NCBI RefSeq assembly: GCF_003116585.1
Contig: NZ_QEHM01000002.1
Coordinates: forward strand, 1-64,000
Reading direction: 5' to 3'
Source: Albibacillus kandeliae
Lineage (GTDB): Bacteria; Pseudomonadota; Alphaproteobacteria; Rhodobacterales; Rhodobacteraceae
Length of the DNA stretch: 64,000 nucleotides
Shown: positions 1 to 8,529 of the stretch, one piece after another
Numbering within the stretch: position 1 is the stretch's first letter
Layout of the letters: every line of letters starts with the position of its first letter
Program-made: the position numbers and the translations under genes
Notes under the pieces: generated by a model
Seen by the model: the letters and a program-made list of their open reading frames with translations, nothing else
Told to the model about the DNA's origin: nothing
The model's database searches: none

Positions 1-1
1 A

Positions 2-325
2 CTGGCGCCCGGGATCCTGCACCGCTCCTCCATCTTCGTGGAGTATCCGCCCCAGACCCGGATCGAGGGCGAGATCCAGCAACTGCCCGAAGACCACCCG
101 GTCACCGAACTCTGGCAGGTGATGACCGGCAAGGCGCAAGGGCGGCGCTCGGCCGACCAGATCACGCTGTTCGACAGCGTGGGCTTTGCCATCGAGGACT
201 TCAGCGCCCTGCGCTACGTGCGCGACCGTCTTCCGGGGACGCCGTTCTACCACGACCTCGACCTGCTCGCCGACCCGGACGACCCGCGCGACCTCTTCGG
301 GATGTTGCAACGCTCGGCGCACTAG
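2..325 (+). CDS. Ornithine cyclodeaminase, C-terminal part (cut by window edge)
   Basis: The reading frame is open from the first bases of the window, so only the last ~107 residues are present. The stretch with KAQGRRSADQITLFDSVGF followed by an acidic, leucine-rich end matches the C-terminal part of ornithine cyclodeaminase/mu-crystallin proteins, which deaminate and cyclise ornithine to proline in an NAD-dependent reaction in the cytosol. The catalytic N-terminal half lies outside the window, so substrate specificity cannot be judged. Its TAG stop lies inside a CTAG that also provides the stop of the convergent holin gene, giving a 4-base tail-to-tail overlap. Confidence 0.8.
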   Translation: MAPGILHRSSIFVEYPPQTRIEGEIQQLPEDHPVTELWQVMTGKAQGRRSADQITLFDSVGFAIEDFSALRYVRDRLPGTPFYHDLDLLADPDDPRDLFGMLQRSAH

Positions 326-897
326 CAGCGCAGGGCTTTCCAGTCCTCCAGCGCCGCGTTGCCTTCCGGCTCCAGCGCGGCGAGCGCCAACGTGGCATCG
401 CGCCCGGCGCTCGCCGTTCCGGGTGTCGTCGCGCGCAACGCCCCGAGCCCGGCGATCGCCTCGGCCACCTGCGGCGCGCGGGAAACCGTCGCCGCGATCT
501 CGCGCTGGAAGCTCTGCGCCTTCAGCTGGTGACGCGCCCCGAAGTAGAAGGACACTACCACCCCCAGCAGCCACCACAGCGGCTCGGGGACAAGCGCCAA
601 CCCCTGCATCCGCGCGGCGAACCACAGCGGATCGACCATCGCCGCAACGAACAGCGCGAGCGTGCCAAGCGCCAGCGCAGGCCGGGGAAGCCGGTTGACC
701 GCATCCATGATCCGGTCGAACAGCCCGACCCGCGGCGCGGCGAACTCGGCGGCGAACTGGGTCATCGCGCCCAGCCTCAGGTCGGCAGCGCGCACGGCGC
801 CCGCCTCGGCATTCTCGCGAAAGACCTCGGCCGTCTCGGCAAGGATGTTCCGGCGGCCCCCAAAGACCAGATCCAGCAGGTTCCCCATCAGGCCCAT
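322..897 (-). CDS. GTA-type three-TM holin
   Basis: The protein has 191 residues. The N-terminal half is amphipathic and opens with MGLMGNLLDLVFGG. Two clear hydrophobic segments follow (around ALALGTLALFVAAMV and PLWWLLGVVVSFYFGA), then a polar alanine-rich tail. This matches the 3TM holin family found with gene transfer agents, which permeabilise the inner membrane so that the endolysin reaches the wall. I chose the ATG at 897 because the longer upstream extension lies wholly inside the endolysin gene and is unlike the family. It overlaps the end of the endolysin gene by 10 bases, so the two form a lysis cassette transcribed leftwards. Confidence 0.8.
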   Translation of the reverse strand: MGLMGNLLDLVFGGRRNILAETAEVFRENAEAGAVRAADLRLGAMTQFAAEFAAPRVGLFDRIMDAVNRLPRPALALGTLALFVAAMVDPLWFAARMQGLALVPEPLWWLLGVVVSFYFGARHQLKAQSFQREIAATVSRAPQVAEAIAGLGALRATTPGTASAGRDATLALAALEPEGNAALEDWKALRC

Positions 898-1499
898 CGC
901 GCTGTCCTTTCCCGAAACTCCGCGTCGCTCAGGTGATAGCGCGGCGACAGAAAGGCCTCCGCCCGGATGATCCACCCGCCCTTGCCCCCCGACCGGCTGC
1001 GCGCGTACTTGCGGCTGGCCGGGCGCGCATCGGCAAGGCGGAAGTAATAATTGCGCCGCGCCACGCCATAGGCATCGGCAAGCGCCAGCGGATCGGGGTC
1101 GGCCGCATTGCGCGCGGCAGCGGCGCTCTGTGGCCCGATCACCCCATCCACCGTCACCCGGAACCCCATCTCGCCCAGCAGGCGCTGCATGATCCGCACG
1201 GCATTGGCCCCGGCGTTCACGTACATGTCGAAGAGGCTCGGCTGCAGCGCCGCGGGTAACTCCGCGATGCGCGGGCGCTCGTAGTAGTCACGGATGAAGA
1301 TGCCCACCGCCTGATCGCGGCGCAGCACGCGGACGTCGGCGGAGTCGACCACCCCATCACCGGTCAGGTCCAGCCCGAGGCGGCGCAGGGTGTGAATGGT
1401 AACACCGTGGTTGGTGGCGCCCCCGGGATCGTCCGGGTCGTTCACATAGCCGCCCTCGCGGGCGACGATCTCTTCGGCAATCTCTCTGACAGAGGGCAT
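888..1499 (-). CDS. GTA-type endolysin (glycoside hydrolase family 108)
   Basis: The protein has 203 residues. Its N-terminus carries the GH108 signature EGGYVNDPDDPGGATNHGVT, whose Glu is the expected catalytic residue. The rest is a peptidoglycan-binding type 3 region (VDGVIGPQSAAAARN). It cleaves peptidoglycan glycan strands. The start at 1499 (MPSVREIAEEIVAREGG) puts the domain at the N-terminus. No signal peptide is visible, consistent with holin-dependent release. In Rhodobacter capsulatus the equivalent endolysin/holin pair lies away from the main GTA structural cluster; no GTA capsid, portal or tail genes are visible here either, so this looks like the same detached cassette and not a prophage. 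Confidence 0.85.
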   Translation of the reverse strand: MPSVREIAEEIVAREGGYVNDPDDPGGATNHGVTIHTLRRLGLDLTGDGVVDSADVRVLRRDQAVGIFIRDYYERPRIAELPAALQPSLFDMYVNAGANAVRIMQRLLGEMGFRVTVDGVIGPQSAAAARNAADPDPLALADAYGVARRNYYFRLADARPASRKYARSRSGGKGGWIIRAEAFLSPRYHLSDAEFRERTARWA

Positions 1500-1572
1500 G
1501 GGCGGCCTCCAGGCTCGGGATGCCTGAATACCCCCGGTCCGGTTAACCGCGCGCAACCGGTGCGCGCGCCGC

Positions 1573-2025
1573 TCAGCTGCCTTTGCCCTTGGGGTCCTTG
1601 TAGACGCCCTGTTCCTTCAGCGCGTCGGCGACTTCCTTGGGCATGTAGGTCTCGTCGTGCTTGGCAAGGATCTCGGTCGCCTCGAAAACCCCGTTCACGT
1701 AGCGCCCGGTCCCGATCATGCCCTGGTTCTCGTCGAAGAGGTCCGGCAGAACCCCGTCAAAGACCACCGGCACCGAGGCGCCGCCGTCGGTGACGGAAAA
1801 GCGGATCTGCTGCCCCTGACCGCGCTGCAGGCTGCCCTCCTCGACCAGTCCGCCAAGGCGGAAGACCTCGGTGGGCGACGGCGGTTCCGCCATCACCTGG
1901 CTTGGCGCGCGAAAGTAATTGATGCCGCCCCGCATGGCATACCCGATGAGAGCGGTGCTGATCACCAGCGCCACCGCCGCGAGGGCGATGACCTGGATAC
2001 GCCGCTGTTTCTTCAGGTTCCGCAT
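1573..2025 (-). CDS. ccmE: Cytochrome c maturation chaperone CcmE
   Basis: The protein has 150 residues. A short basic N-terminus (MRNLKKQRRIQ) is followed by one membrane anchor and a periplasmic beta-barrel. The conserved LAKHDETYMPKEV motif contains the histidine that binds haem covalently. CcmE receives haem from CcmC/CcmD and passes it to the CcmF/H lyase complex for cytochrome c assembly. The other ccm genes are not adjacent. It lies 21 bases downstream of argC on the same strand, so the two are probably co-transcribed. Length and motif order are normal for the family. Confidence 0.95.
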   Translation of the reverse strand: MRNLKKQRRIQVIALAAVALVISTALIGYAMRGGINYFRAPSQVMAEPPSPTEVFRLGGLVEEGSLQRGQGQQIRFSVTDGGASVPVVFDGVLPDLFDENQGMIGTGRYVNGVFEATEILAKHDETYMPKEVADALKEQGVYKDPKGKGS

Positions 2026-2046
2026 GGGTGCCTCGGGCGATGAGCC

Positions 2047-3075
2047 TCAGGGAAAGAGCGGCGCCATCATCAGGCCCGCCGTTTCATCCTCACCTAACAT
2101 CAGGTTGGCGTTTTGCAATGCCTGCCCGCTGCTACCTTTTGTCAGGTTATCGAGGGTGCAGATCACGATCGCACGCCCCTCGATCCGGTCGCCGGTCACC
2201 CCGATATGCACAAAGTTCGACCCGCGCACATCATGGCTGCTCGGGGCGGTGCCAAAGGGCAGCACCTCGACAAAGGGCTCGTCGGCATAGGCCTTGGACA
2301 GCGCCTCGTAGATCGCCTGTGCCTCGCCCTTGACGTATACGGTGGCAAGGATACCCCGGTTGGCGGGCATCAGGTGCGGCGTGAACTGCACCTTGACCGG
2401 CTTGCCCGCCAGCAGCGAGAACTCCTGGTCGAACTCGCCCAGGTGCCGGTGCGTGCCACCAATGGAATAGGCGTTGTAGCCCTCCGACAGCTCGGCGTGC
2501 AGCAGGTTTTCCTTGAGCGAGCGACCGGCGCCCGAAACGGCGCATTTCATGTCGAGGATGATGTCCTCGAGGTCGATCACCCCGGCAGTGATCAGCGGCC
2601 GCAGGGCAAACTGCCCCGTCGCCGCGTTACAACCGGTGCCGGCCACCAGCCGCGCGCCCTTGATCTCGTCCCGGTAGAACTCGGTCAGGCCGTAAACAGC
2701 CTCGTCCTGCTGCTCCAGCGCGGCGTGGTCGTTGCCGTACCACTTCTTGTAGGCCGCCGGATCGCGCAGCCGGAAGTCGGCCGACAGGTCGACGATCTTC
2801 AGCGTCTTCGGCAGCGCGCGGATGACCTCCTGGCTGGTCTTGTGCGGCAGTGCGCAAAAGCACAGATCGACGCCGGAAAAATCGATGTCCTCGATCTTGC
2901 ACAGCGTGGGCAGGTCCATGTGGCGCAGGTGCGGGAACACTTCGGCCATGCTCATGCCGGCCTTGCGCTCGCCCGAGAGGGCCACGATGTCCATGTTCGG
3001 GTGGCCCGCGATCAGCCGGACCAGTTCGGCGCCGGTGTAACCGGAGGCGCCAAGAATTGCGATCTTGTGGGTCAT
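2047..3075 (-). CDS. argC: N-acetyl-gamma-glutamyl-phosphate reductase
   Basis: The protein has 342 residues. It begins with an NADP-binding Rossmann motif ([15 protein letters not shown]). The catalytic cysteine is in [16 protein letters not shown] and the conserved histidine is in [12 protein letters not shown]. It reduces N-acetyl-glutamyl phosphate to the semialdehyde, the third step of arginine synthesis, in the cytosol. It sits between murI (65 bases upstream) and ccmE (21 bases downstream), all leftward. No other arg gene is nearby, the usual situation in this lineage. Confidence 0.95.
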   Translation of the reverse strand: MTHKIAILGASGYTGAELVRLIAGHPNMDIVALSGERKAGMSMAEVFPHLRHMDLPTLCKIEDIDFSGVDLCFCALPHKTSQEVIRALPKTLKIVDLSADFRLRDPAAYKKWYGNDHAALEQQDEAVYGLTEFYRDEIKGARLVAGTGCNAATGQFALRPLITAGVIDLEDIILDMKCAVSGAGRSLKENLLHAELSEGYNAYSIGGTHRHLGEFDQEFSLLAGKPVKVQFTPHLMPANRGILATVYVKGEAQAIYEALSKAYADEPFVEVLPFGTAPSSHDVRGSNFVHIGVTGDRIEGRAIVICTLDNLTKGSSGQALQNANLMLGEDETAGLMMAPLFP

Positions 3076-3112
3076 GGTAAGACCTCTGCAGTAAGAATGG
3101 GATCAGGATAGA

Positions 3113-3128
3113 CCGGCCCGTGGGCCGG
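3113..3128 (-). terminator. Short GC hairpin between murI and argC
   Basis: CCGGCCC and GGGCCGG form a perfect 7-bp stem with a 2-base loop, 13 bases beyond the murI stop. Only a weak pyrimidine stretch follows on the leftward transcript, so it may be a weak terminator or an mRNA-stabilising hairpin. Confidence 0.35.
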
Positions 3129-3140
3129 GGAAAGGCGCGC

Positions 3141-3950
3141 TTACGCCGCGGCGAACTGGAGTCGTCGTCGGAGGAACTGGGTCGCGCGATCGGTCACCTT
3201 GGCCGGGTTGCCTGTCGTCAGGTAGCCCGCGGTCCCCTGCCCGTACATGTCGGGATGGCGCTTGAGGTAGTCGGCAAGGCTCTCGGCCACGAGGTTGGCC
3301 TGGCTGTAGACCTTCACATGCTCGCCGAGCGCGGCCTGAAAGACCTCCTGCAGCAGCGGGTAGTGGGTACAGCCGAGGATCGCGGCCTCGGGGTTCGGCA
3401 TCTTGCGCTTCAGCGCGTCGACGTGGCTGCGCACCAGCGCCTCGGCCAGGATCATGTCGCCATCCTCGATGGCGTCGACCACGCCGCCACAGGCCTGCGC
3501 CTCGACGTCCACTCCGATGGCGCGGAACGCCAGTTCGCGCTGAAAGGCCCGGCTGGCGACGGTCGCGGGCGTCGCGAACAGCGCCACATGCTTGACCTCG
3601 ACCTCGCGCGGGGGCGAGTTGTCGCCCCACTGCCGTTCGGTCAGGGCCTCGATCAGCGGAACGAAGACACCCAGCACGCGCTTGCCCTTGGGCAGACCGC
3701 CCTCCTGCATCCGCCGCAGCGCCGCCGCCGAAGCGGTATTGCACGCGAGGATCACAAGGTCACAGCCCGCATCCCACAGCTTTTCGACCGAGGCCACGGT
3801 CAGCTGGTAGATGTCATCGGCATTGCGCACCCCATAGGGCGCGTGCGCGCTGTCCGCGAAATACACGAACTCGAGATCGGGCAGACGCTTCTGCACCGCA
3901 TCGAGGACGGTCAGACCGCCCAGTCCGGAATCGAAAATGCCAATGGCCAT
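3141..3950 (-). CDS. murI: Glutamate racemase
   Basis: The protein has 269 residues. Both catalytic cysteines are in place: one in the [11 protein letters not shown] motif and one in [10 protein letters not shown]. The N-terminal [12 protein letters not shown] motif is diagnostic for the aspartate/glutamate racemase superfamily. It makes D-glutamate for the peptidoglycan precursor in the cytosol. The start ATG lies 3 bases after the stop of the upstream acyltransferase gene, so the two are very likely one transcript. Confidence 0.95.
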   Translation of the reverse strand: MAIGIFDSGLGGLTVLDAVQKRLPDLEFVYFADSAHAPYGVRNADDIYQLTVASVEKLWDAGCDLVILACNTASAAALRRMQEGGLPKGKRVLGVFVPLIEALTERQWGDNSPPREVEVKHVALFATPATVASRAFQRELAFRAIGVDVEAQACGGVVDAIEDGDMILAEALVRSHVDALKRKMPNPEAAILGCTHYPLLQEVFQAALGEHVKVYSQANLVAESLADYLKRHPDMYGQGTAGYLTTGNPAKVTDRATQFLRRRLQFAAA

Positions 3951-3953
3951 GTG

Positions 3954-4838
3954 TTACGCGCGGGCTTTGTACTTTTCTTCGAACTCAAAGCCGATCTCGT
4001 CGGATCTGAGCGGTGTCGGAGACAGCTCATACGTCGCTTTGCGCAGGAAATCCATCATCGCTTTGGTATCTTTTGCGAGAGGGTCCAGTTTGTCACGCCC
4101 GATGGGTGCGCCGATCACCACGTCGACGGGCGTATCGACGCGCTTGCGGAATTCCTTCAGCAAAAGCCCCATGCGCAGCGTCACGTGCAGATGGCTCGCG
4201 ATCTGGAACAGGCGCGAGGTATGGCCGTCGAAAAACACCGGTACCACGGTGGCGTTCGACTTGGCGATCATCCGCGCAGTAAATCCCCTCCAGCCCGGGT
4301 CCATCGGTTTCGAGAAAATCTTGGCCCCGGTCGACACCGTACCGCCCGGAAAGATGCCGATGGCGCCACCCTGCCCCAGATAATCCAGCGCGTCCTTGCG
4401 GGTCTGGATGTTCTGCGAGACCGATTCCCGTGTCTCGTCAAAGGAGATCGGCAGGATCACGCGGTTCAGGTCCTCGGCCTTGCGAAACACCTGATGCGCA
4501 AGGATCCGGAAATCGCCCCGCACGTGCTGCAGGATATGCCCCATCATCAGCCCGTCGAGGATGCCGTAAGGGTGGTTGGCGATCAGCACCAGCGGCCCTT
4601 CGCGCGGGATGTTCTCCAGCGATCCGCCCGTCACGTTCAACGTCAGGCCGTAGCGCTCGACCATGACCGACCAGAAGTCCCGGCCATTGGCGATCTCGGT
4701 CTCGTAGCCGTCGGCCCGCTTGATCAGGCGAATCCGTCCCGTCGTATTCTCCATGAGCCGGATCATGGCGCGACCGCTCTTGGTCTCGGCGGAGTGGGAA
4801 TAGCTGATATCGCGGGCGATATGCCGACGTGAGGGCAT
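3954..4838 (-). CDS. Lysophospholipid acyltransferase family protein
   Basis: The protein has 294 residues of the PlsC-like fold. The acyltransferase His-Asp pair is in NHPYGILDG, with five residues between His and Asp where PlsC has four. Downstream blocks resemble the substrate-binding motifs (IFPGGTVSTG; TVVPVFFDGH). It probably transfers an acyl chain to a lyso-lipid at the inner membrane face, for example in phospholipid or ornithine-lipid synthesis; the acceptor cannot be told from sequence. The start at 4838 fits the family length. It lies 3 bases upstream of murI, suggesting co-expression of envelope-building enzymes. Confidence 0.8.
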   Translation of the reverse strand: MPSRRHIARDISYSHSAETKSGRAMIRLMENTTGRIRLIKRADGYETEIANGRDFWSVMVERYGLTLNVTGGSLENIPREGPLVLIANHPYGILDGLMMGHILQHVRGDFRILAHQVFRKAEDLNRVILPISFDETRESVSQNIQTRKDALDYLGQGGAIGIFPGGTVSTGAKIFSKPMDPGWRGFTARMIAKSNATVVPVFFDGHTSRLFQIASHLHVTLRMGLLLKEFRKRVDTPVDVVIGAPIGRDKLDPLAKDTKAMMDFLRKATYELSPTPLRSDEIGFEFEEKYKARA

Positions 4839-4920
4839 TTGCAGGGTGCTCCGAAGGACTGCCCCTATATGGGGCAGCCCGAAGATTCTGCATAGAGATG
4901 GTGACAGTTTGGTGAAGGTT

Positions 4921-7900
4921 TTATTCCGCCGCCTTCGCCATCCCCGCGCCGCCCTGCCGGATCGCCGCCAGCAGCTCCTCGCGCCGCTTGGCCGCCTTGG
5001 CCTCGTTGGCCTGCTTGACCGGCCCGAACCCCCGGATCTCCAACGGCAGCGCCGCCAGCGCGACAACCGCGTCGCGGGTCTCGGGCTTAAGCGCGGGCAG
5101 AACCTGCTTCATGTCCGCCTCGTACTGCCGGATCAGCGCGCGCTCCATCTTGCGCTCGCCGCTGTAGCCGAAGGGATCAAACGGCGTCCCGCGCAGGAAG
5201 CTGAAATGCGACAGCAACTTGAGCGGCCCCAGCATCCACGCGCCAAAGGTGCGCTTCTTGGGCCGGCCGGTGGAATCCGTCCCGCCCAGCACCGGCGGCG
5301 CCAAGTGGAACGTCATCTTGAAATCGCCGTCGAACTCGGCCCGGGCCTTGGCCTCGGTGTCGCGCAGCAGACGAGCGACCTCGTATTCGTCCTTGTAGGT
5401 CAAGAGTTTGTGATAGCCCTTGGCCACCGCTTCCCGAACCTTGGGGTCCGCGACCTCGGACACCAGCTTGCTGTAACGCTTGGCGAGCCGTTTGCCCTGG
5501 TAGGCGGTCAGGTGATCCACCCGGAAGGCGATCTTTTCATCCAGCGAACGCGGCTTCTCCACCACGTTCGGCGTGATGTGCCGCGCGGCCTCTTCCGGGA
5601 ACAGCGTCGCCCAGCGTCCGATCTCGAAGGCACGCAGGTTGCGTTCCACCGCAGCGCCGTTCAGCTCGATGGCCTGAACCATCGCCTCGTGGGTGATCGG
5701 CAGCAGGCCCTGCTGCCACGCGGCACCAAAGATCATCATGTTCGAGAAGATCGAGTCGCCCAGCGTCACCCGCGCCAGTTCGGAGGCATCGAACAGCGTC
5801 AGCCGCTCCTTGATCCGTGCCTGCAGCGCCAGCGAGAGCCGGTCGGAGGGCAGAGCGAACTCGGTGTTCCGGGTGAAGTCGCCGGTGATGATCTCGTGGC
5901 TGTTCACCACCGCCCCGGTCTGGCCGGTCTTGGTCAGGCCAAGCGTCTTGGCCCCGGCGCTGACCACGAGGTCACCGCCGATCAGCGCATGCGCCTCGCC
6001 GGTAGCCACGCGGATGGCGCTGATGTCCTCGGGCTTCTCGGCCAGGCGGACGTGGATATGCACCGCGCCGCCCTTCTGGGCGAGGCCCGCCATCTCCATC
6101 ATGCCCGCACCCTTGCCGTCGATCTGCGCCGCCTGCGCCAGCACCGCGCCAATGGTCACGACACCGGTCCCGCCGACACCGGTGATCACCACGTTATGGG
6201 TCCCGTCGATGCGCGGCAGCAGCGGCTGCGGCAGGTCGGGCAGCGTCAGTTCAAGGGTCGCTTCCTTCTTCACCTTGGCGCCTTCCAGCGTCACGAAGGA
6301 CGGGCAGAAACCCTTGAGGCAGGAGAAATCCTTGTTGCACGAGGACTGATCGATGGCGCGCTTGCGCCCCAGCTCGGTTTCCTTGGGCACGATCGAGACG
6401 CAGTTCGACTGCACCCCGCAGTCGCCGCAGCCTTCGCAGACGTCCGAGTTGATGAACACCCGCTTGTCGGGATCCGGGAACTGCCCCCGCTTGCGCCGAC
6501 GGCGCTTCTCGGCGGCGCAGGTCTGGATGTAGATGATCGCGGAAACCCCCGGAATTTCACGGAATTTCCGCTGAACCGCATCCAGCTCAGCGCGTTCGTG
6601 CCACTCCAGGTCCTTCGGGAAGGGATCGCGCTCAGGCTCTTCCTTCTCGTCATAAACAATCGCAACACGTTTGACGCCCATCGCTTTGATTTCTCTCGCG
6701 ATTCTCGGCGCGTCCAGATCACCCTCGTTGTGCTGCCCGCCGGTCATGGCAACCGCGTCATTGTAGAGGATCTTGTAGGTGATGTTCGTCCCCGCCGCGA
6801 GCGCGGCACGGATCGCCTGCACCCCGGAGTGGTTGTAGGTGCCGTCGCCCAAGTTCTGGAAGATATGGCCGGTCTTCGAGAACGGCGCCTCGCCGATCCA
6901 GTTGGCCCCTTCGCCGCCCATATGGGTAAAGCCCAGCGTATCGCGGTCCATCCACTGCGCCATGTAGTGACAGCCGATCCCCGCGTAGGCACGGCTCCCC
7001 TCCGGCACCTTGGTCGAGGTGTTGTGCGGGCAGCCAGAACAGAAGTACGGCAGGCGCGCGGCAATATCCTCGGCGTTGTCGTTCCGGCGCGCATCCGACA
7101 GCGCTTCCATCCCGGCCCGGATACCGTCCGTATCGCGCCCCTCCTCGATCAGGATGCCGCCCAGCTTCTCGGCGATCATGATCGGGTCCAGCGCACCGCG
7201 CGTCGGGAACAGCTCGTCGCGGTGCATCCCGCCCGCACCGCCCTTGTACCAACCATAGACACGGCGGCCCTGGCGGTCGTCAAAGATCGCTTCCTTGATC
7301 TGGATCTCGATCAGCTTGCGCTTTTCCTCAACCACCACGATCAGGTCCAGCCCCTCGGCCCAGTCATGGAACGAGGTCATGTCCAGCGGGAAGGTCTGGC
7401 CGATCTTGTAGGTCGTGATCCCCAGCCGCTCGGCCTCGGCCTCGTCGATGTTCAGCAGCGACATCGCGTGCATCAGGTCCAGCCAGTTCTTGCCGGCGGC
7501 GACGAAGCCGATCTTGGCCCCCTGCTTGCCCCACATGCGCCGGTCGATCCGGTTGGCCCGGCTGAATGCCTCGGCGGCAAAGCGCTTGTAGTCGATCACC
7601 CGCGCCTCCTGCAGGTGCGGCGTGTCGACCAACCGGATGTTCAGCCCGCCCTCGGGCATGGCGAAATCAGGGGTGACAAGCTGCATCCGCTGCGGATCGC
7701 CATCGACGACCGAGGTCGCCTCGACCGTGTCCTTCATGGTCTTGAGCCCGACCCAGAGCCCGCAGAACCGCGACAGTGCGAACCCGTAAATGCCGTAGTC
7801 GAGGATCTCCTGCACGCCCGCCGGAGAGACGATGGGCATATAGGCATCCATCAGCGCCCATTCGGACTGGTGCAGAACGGTCGAGGATTCACCGGTATGG

Positions 7901-8340
7901 TCGTCCCCCATCGCCATCAGCACGCCACCAAGCGCGCTGGTCCCCGCCATGTTGGCATGGCGCACCACGTCGCCGGAGCGGTCCACGCCCGGACCCTTGC
8001 CGTACCAGAGCCCGAAAACCCCGTCGAACTTGCCCTCTCCGCGCAGTTCCGCCTGCTGGGCACCCCAGATCGCGGTCGCCGCGAGGTCTTCGTTCAGACC
8101 GAACTGGAAGGTGATGTCGTTCTGCGCAAGCGGCTTGGCCGCCCGCGTCATCTGCATGTCCACCGCCCCGAGCGGCGACCCGCGATACCCGGTCACCAGC
8201 CCGGCGGTGTTGAACCCGGCGGCACGATCCCGCTCCTTCTGCATCAACATCAGTCGGACCAGCGCCTGCGTGCCGTTCAGCAGCACGGGGGACTTGGTCA
8301 GGTCGAAACGGTCATTCAGCGAGATCTTCTGTGTGCTCAT
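4921..8340 (-). CDS. Indolepyruvate ferredoxin oxidoreductase, fused alpha-beta
   Basis: The protein has 1139 residues in one chain. Its order is a pyruvate-oxidoreductase-like N-terminal domain, a thiamine-diphosphate domain (CSGCPHNTST, then GDGTYNHSG), a ferredoxin-type iron-sulfur region with clustered cysteines (DVCEGCGDCGVQSNC), and a C-terminal gamma-type domain (GVGGTGVVTIGAVLAQ). It matches the IorA/IorB fusion of aerobic alphaproteobacteria, which oxidatively decarboxylates aryl-pyruvates or branched 2-oxoacids to acyl-CoA. The start ATG at 8340 (MSTQKISLNDRF) was chosen over an in-frame upstream extension that has no family similarity. A LysR regulator gene is divergent, 189 bases away. 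Confidence 0.9.
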   Translation of the reverse strand: MSTQKISLNDRFDLTKSPVLLNGTQALVRLMLMQKERDRAAGFNTAGLVTGYRGSPLGAVDMQMTRAAKPLAQNDITFQFGLNEDLAATAIWGAQQAELRGEGKFDGVFGLWYGKGPGVDRSGDVVRHANMAGTSALGGVLMAMGDDHTGESSTVLHQSEWALMDAYMPIVSPAGVQEILDYGIYGFALSRFCGLWVGLKTMKDTVEATSVVDGDPQRMQLVTPDFAMPEGGLNIRLVDTPHLQEARVIDYKRFAAEAFSRANRIDRRMWGKQGAKIGFVAAGKNWLDLMHAMSLLNIDEAEAERLGITTYKIGQTFPLDMTSFHDWAEGLDLIVVVEEKRKLIEIQIKEAIFDDRQGRRVYGWYKGGAGGMHRDELFPTRGALDPIMIAEKLGGILIEEGRDTDGIRAGMEALSDARRNDNAEDIAARLPYFCSGCPHNTSTKVPEGSRAYAGIGCHYMAQWMDRDTLGFTHMGGEGANWIGEAPFSKTGHIFQNLGDGTYNHSGVQAIRAALAAGTNITYKILYNDAVAMTGGQHNEGDLDAPRIAREIKAMGVKRVAIVYDEKEEPERDPFPKDLEWHERAELDAVQRKFREIPGVSAIIYIQTCAAEKRRRRKRGQFPDPDKRVFINSDVCEGCGDCGVQSNCVSIVPKETELGRKRAIDQSSCNKDFSCLKGFCPSFVTLEGAKVKKEATLELTLPDLPQPLLPRIDGTHNVVITGVGGTGVVTIGAVLAQAAQIDGKGAGMMEMAGLAQKGGAVHIHVRLAEKPEDISAIRVATGEAHALIGGDLVVSAGAKTLGLTKTGQTGAVVNSHEIITGDFTRNTEFALPSDRLSLALQARIKERLTLFDASELARVTLGDSIFSNMMIFGAAWQQGLLPITHEAMVQAIELNGAAVERNLRAFEIGRWATLFPEEAARHITPNVVEKPRSLDEKIAFRVDHLTAYQGKRLAKRYSKLVSEVADPKVREAVAKGYHKLLTYKDEYEVARLLRDTEAKARAEFDGDFKMTFHLAPPVLGGTDSTGRPKKRTFGAWMLGPLKLLSHFSFLRGTPFDPFGYSGERKMERALIRQYEADMKQVLPALKPETRDAVVALAALPLEIRGFGPVKQANEAKAAKRREELLAAIRQGGAGMAKAAE

Positions 8341-8387
8341 GGGGCGCCTCCCAACGCGGATCAAGTGCACATGTATCAGGCAACAAT

Positions 8388-8406
8388 AGGTCATACATTT
8401 TGACCT
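8388..8406. promoter_or_regulatory. Inverted repeat between oxidoreductase and LysR genes
   Basis: AGGTCA and TGACCT form a perfect inverted repeat separated by 7 AT-rich bases, in the gap between the divergent oxidoreductase and LysR genes. LysR-type proteins commonly bind such dyads in divergent promoters. That this dyad is the operator is inference from position only. Confidence 0.4.
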
Positions 8407-8529
8407 GTATAGTGAGATTCTGCCCTTTCACTTGCATAACAAGATCACGTGCATCTTCTGCTCACCTTACGTATATAGGCCAGAAACCGAAGCAGAACAC
8501 TCCTCCAAGCAGGATTGGGTAGAATAACG

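Noticed and set aside
322-1499. Prophage remnant
   Set aside because: Only lysis genes are present and they match the detached GTA lysis arrangement.
4846-8403. A 1185-codon open frame on the + strand
   Set aside because: It is the antisense shadow of the indolepyruvate oxidoreductase gene; composition is Arg/His/Gln-rich and matches no family.
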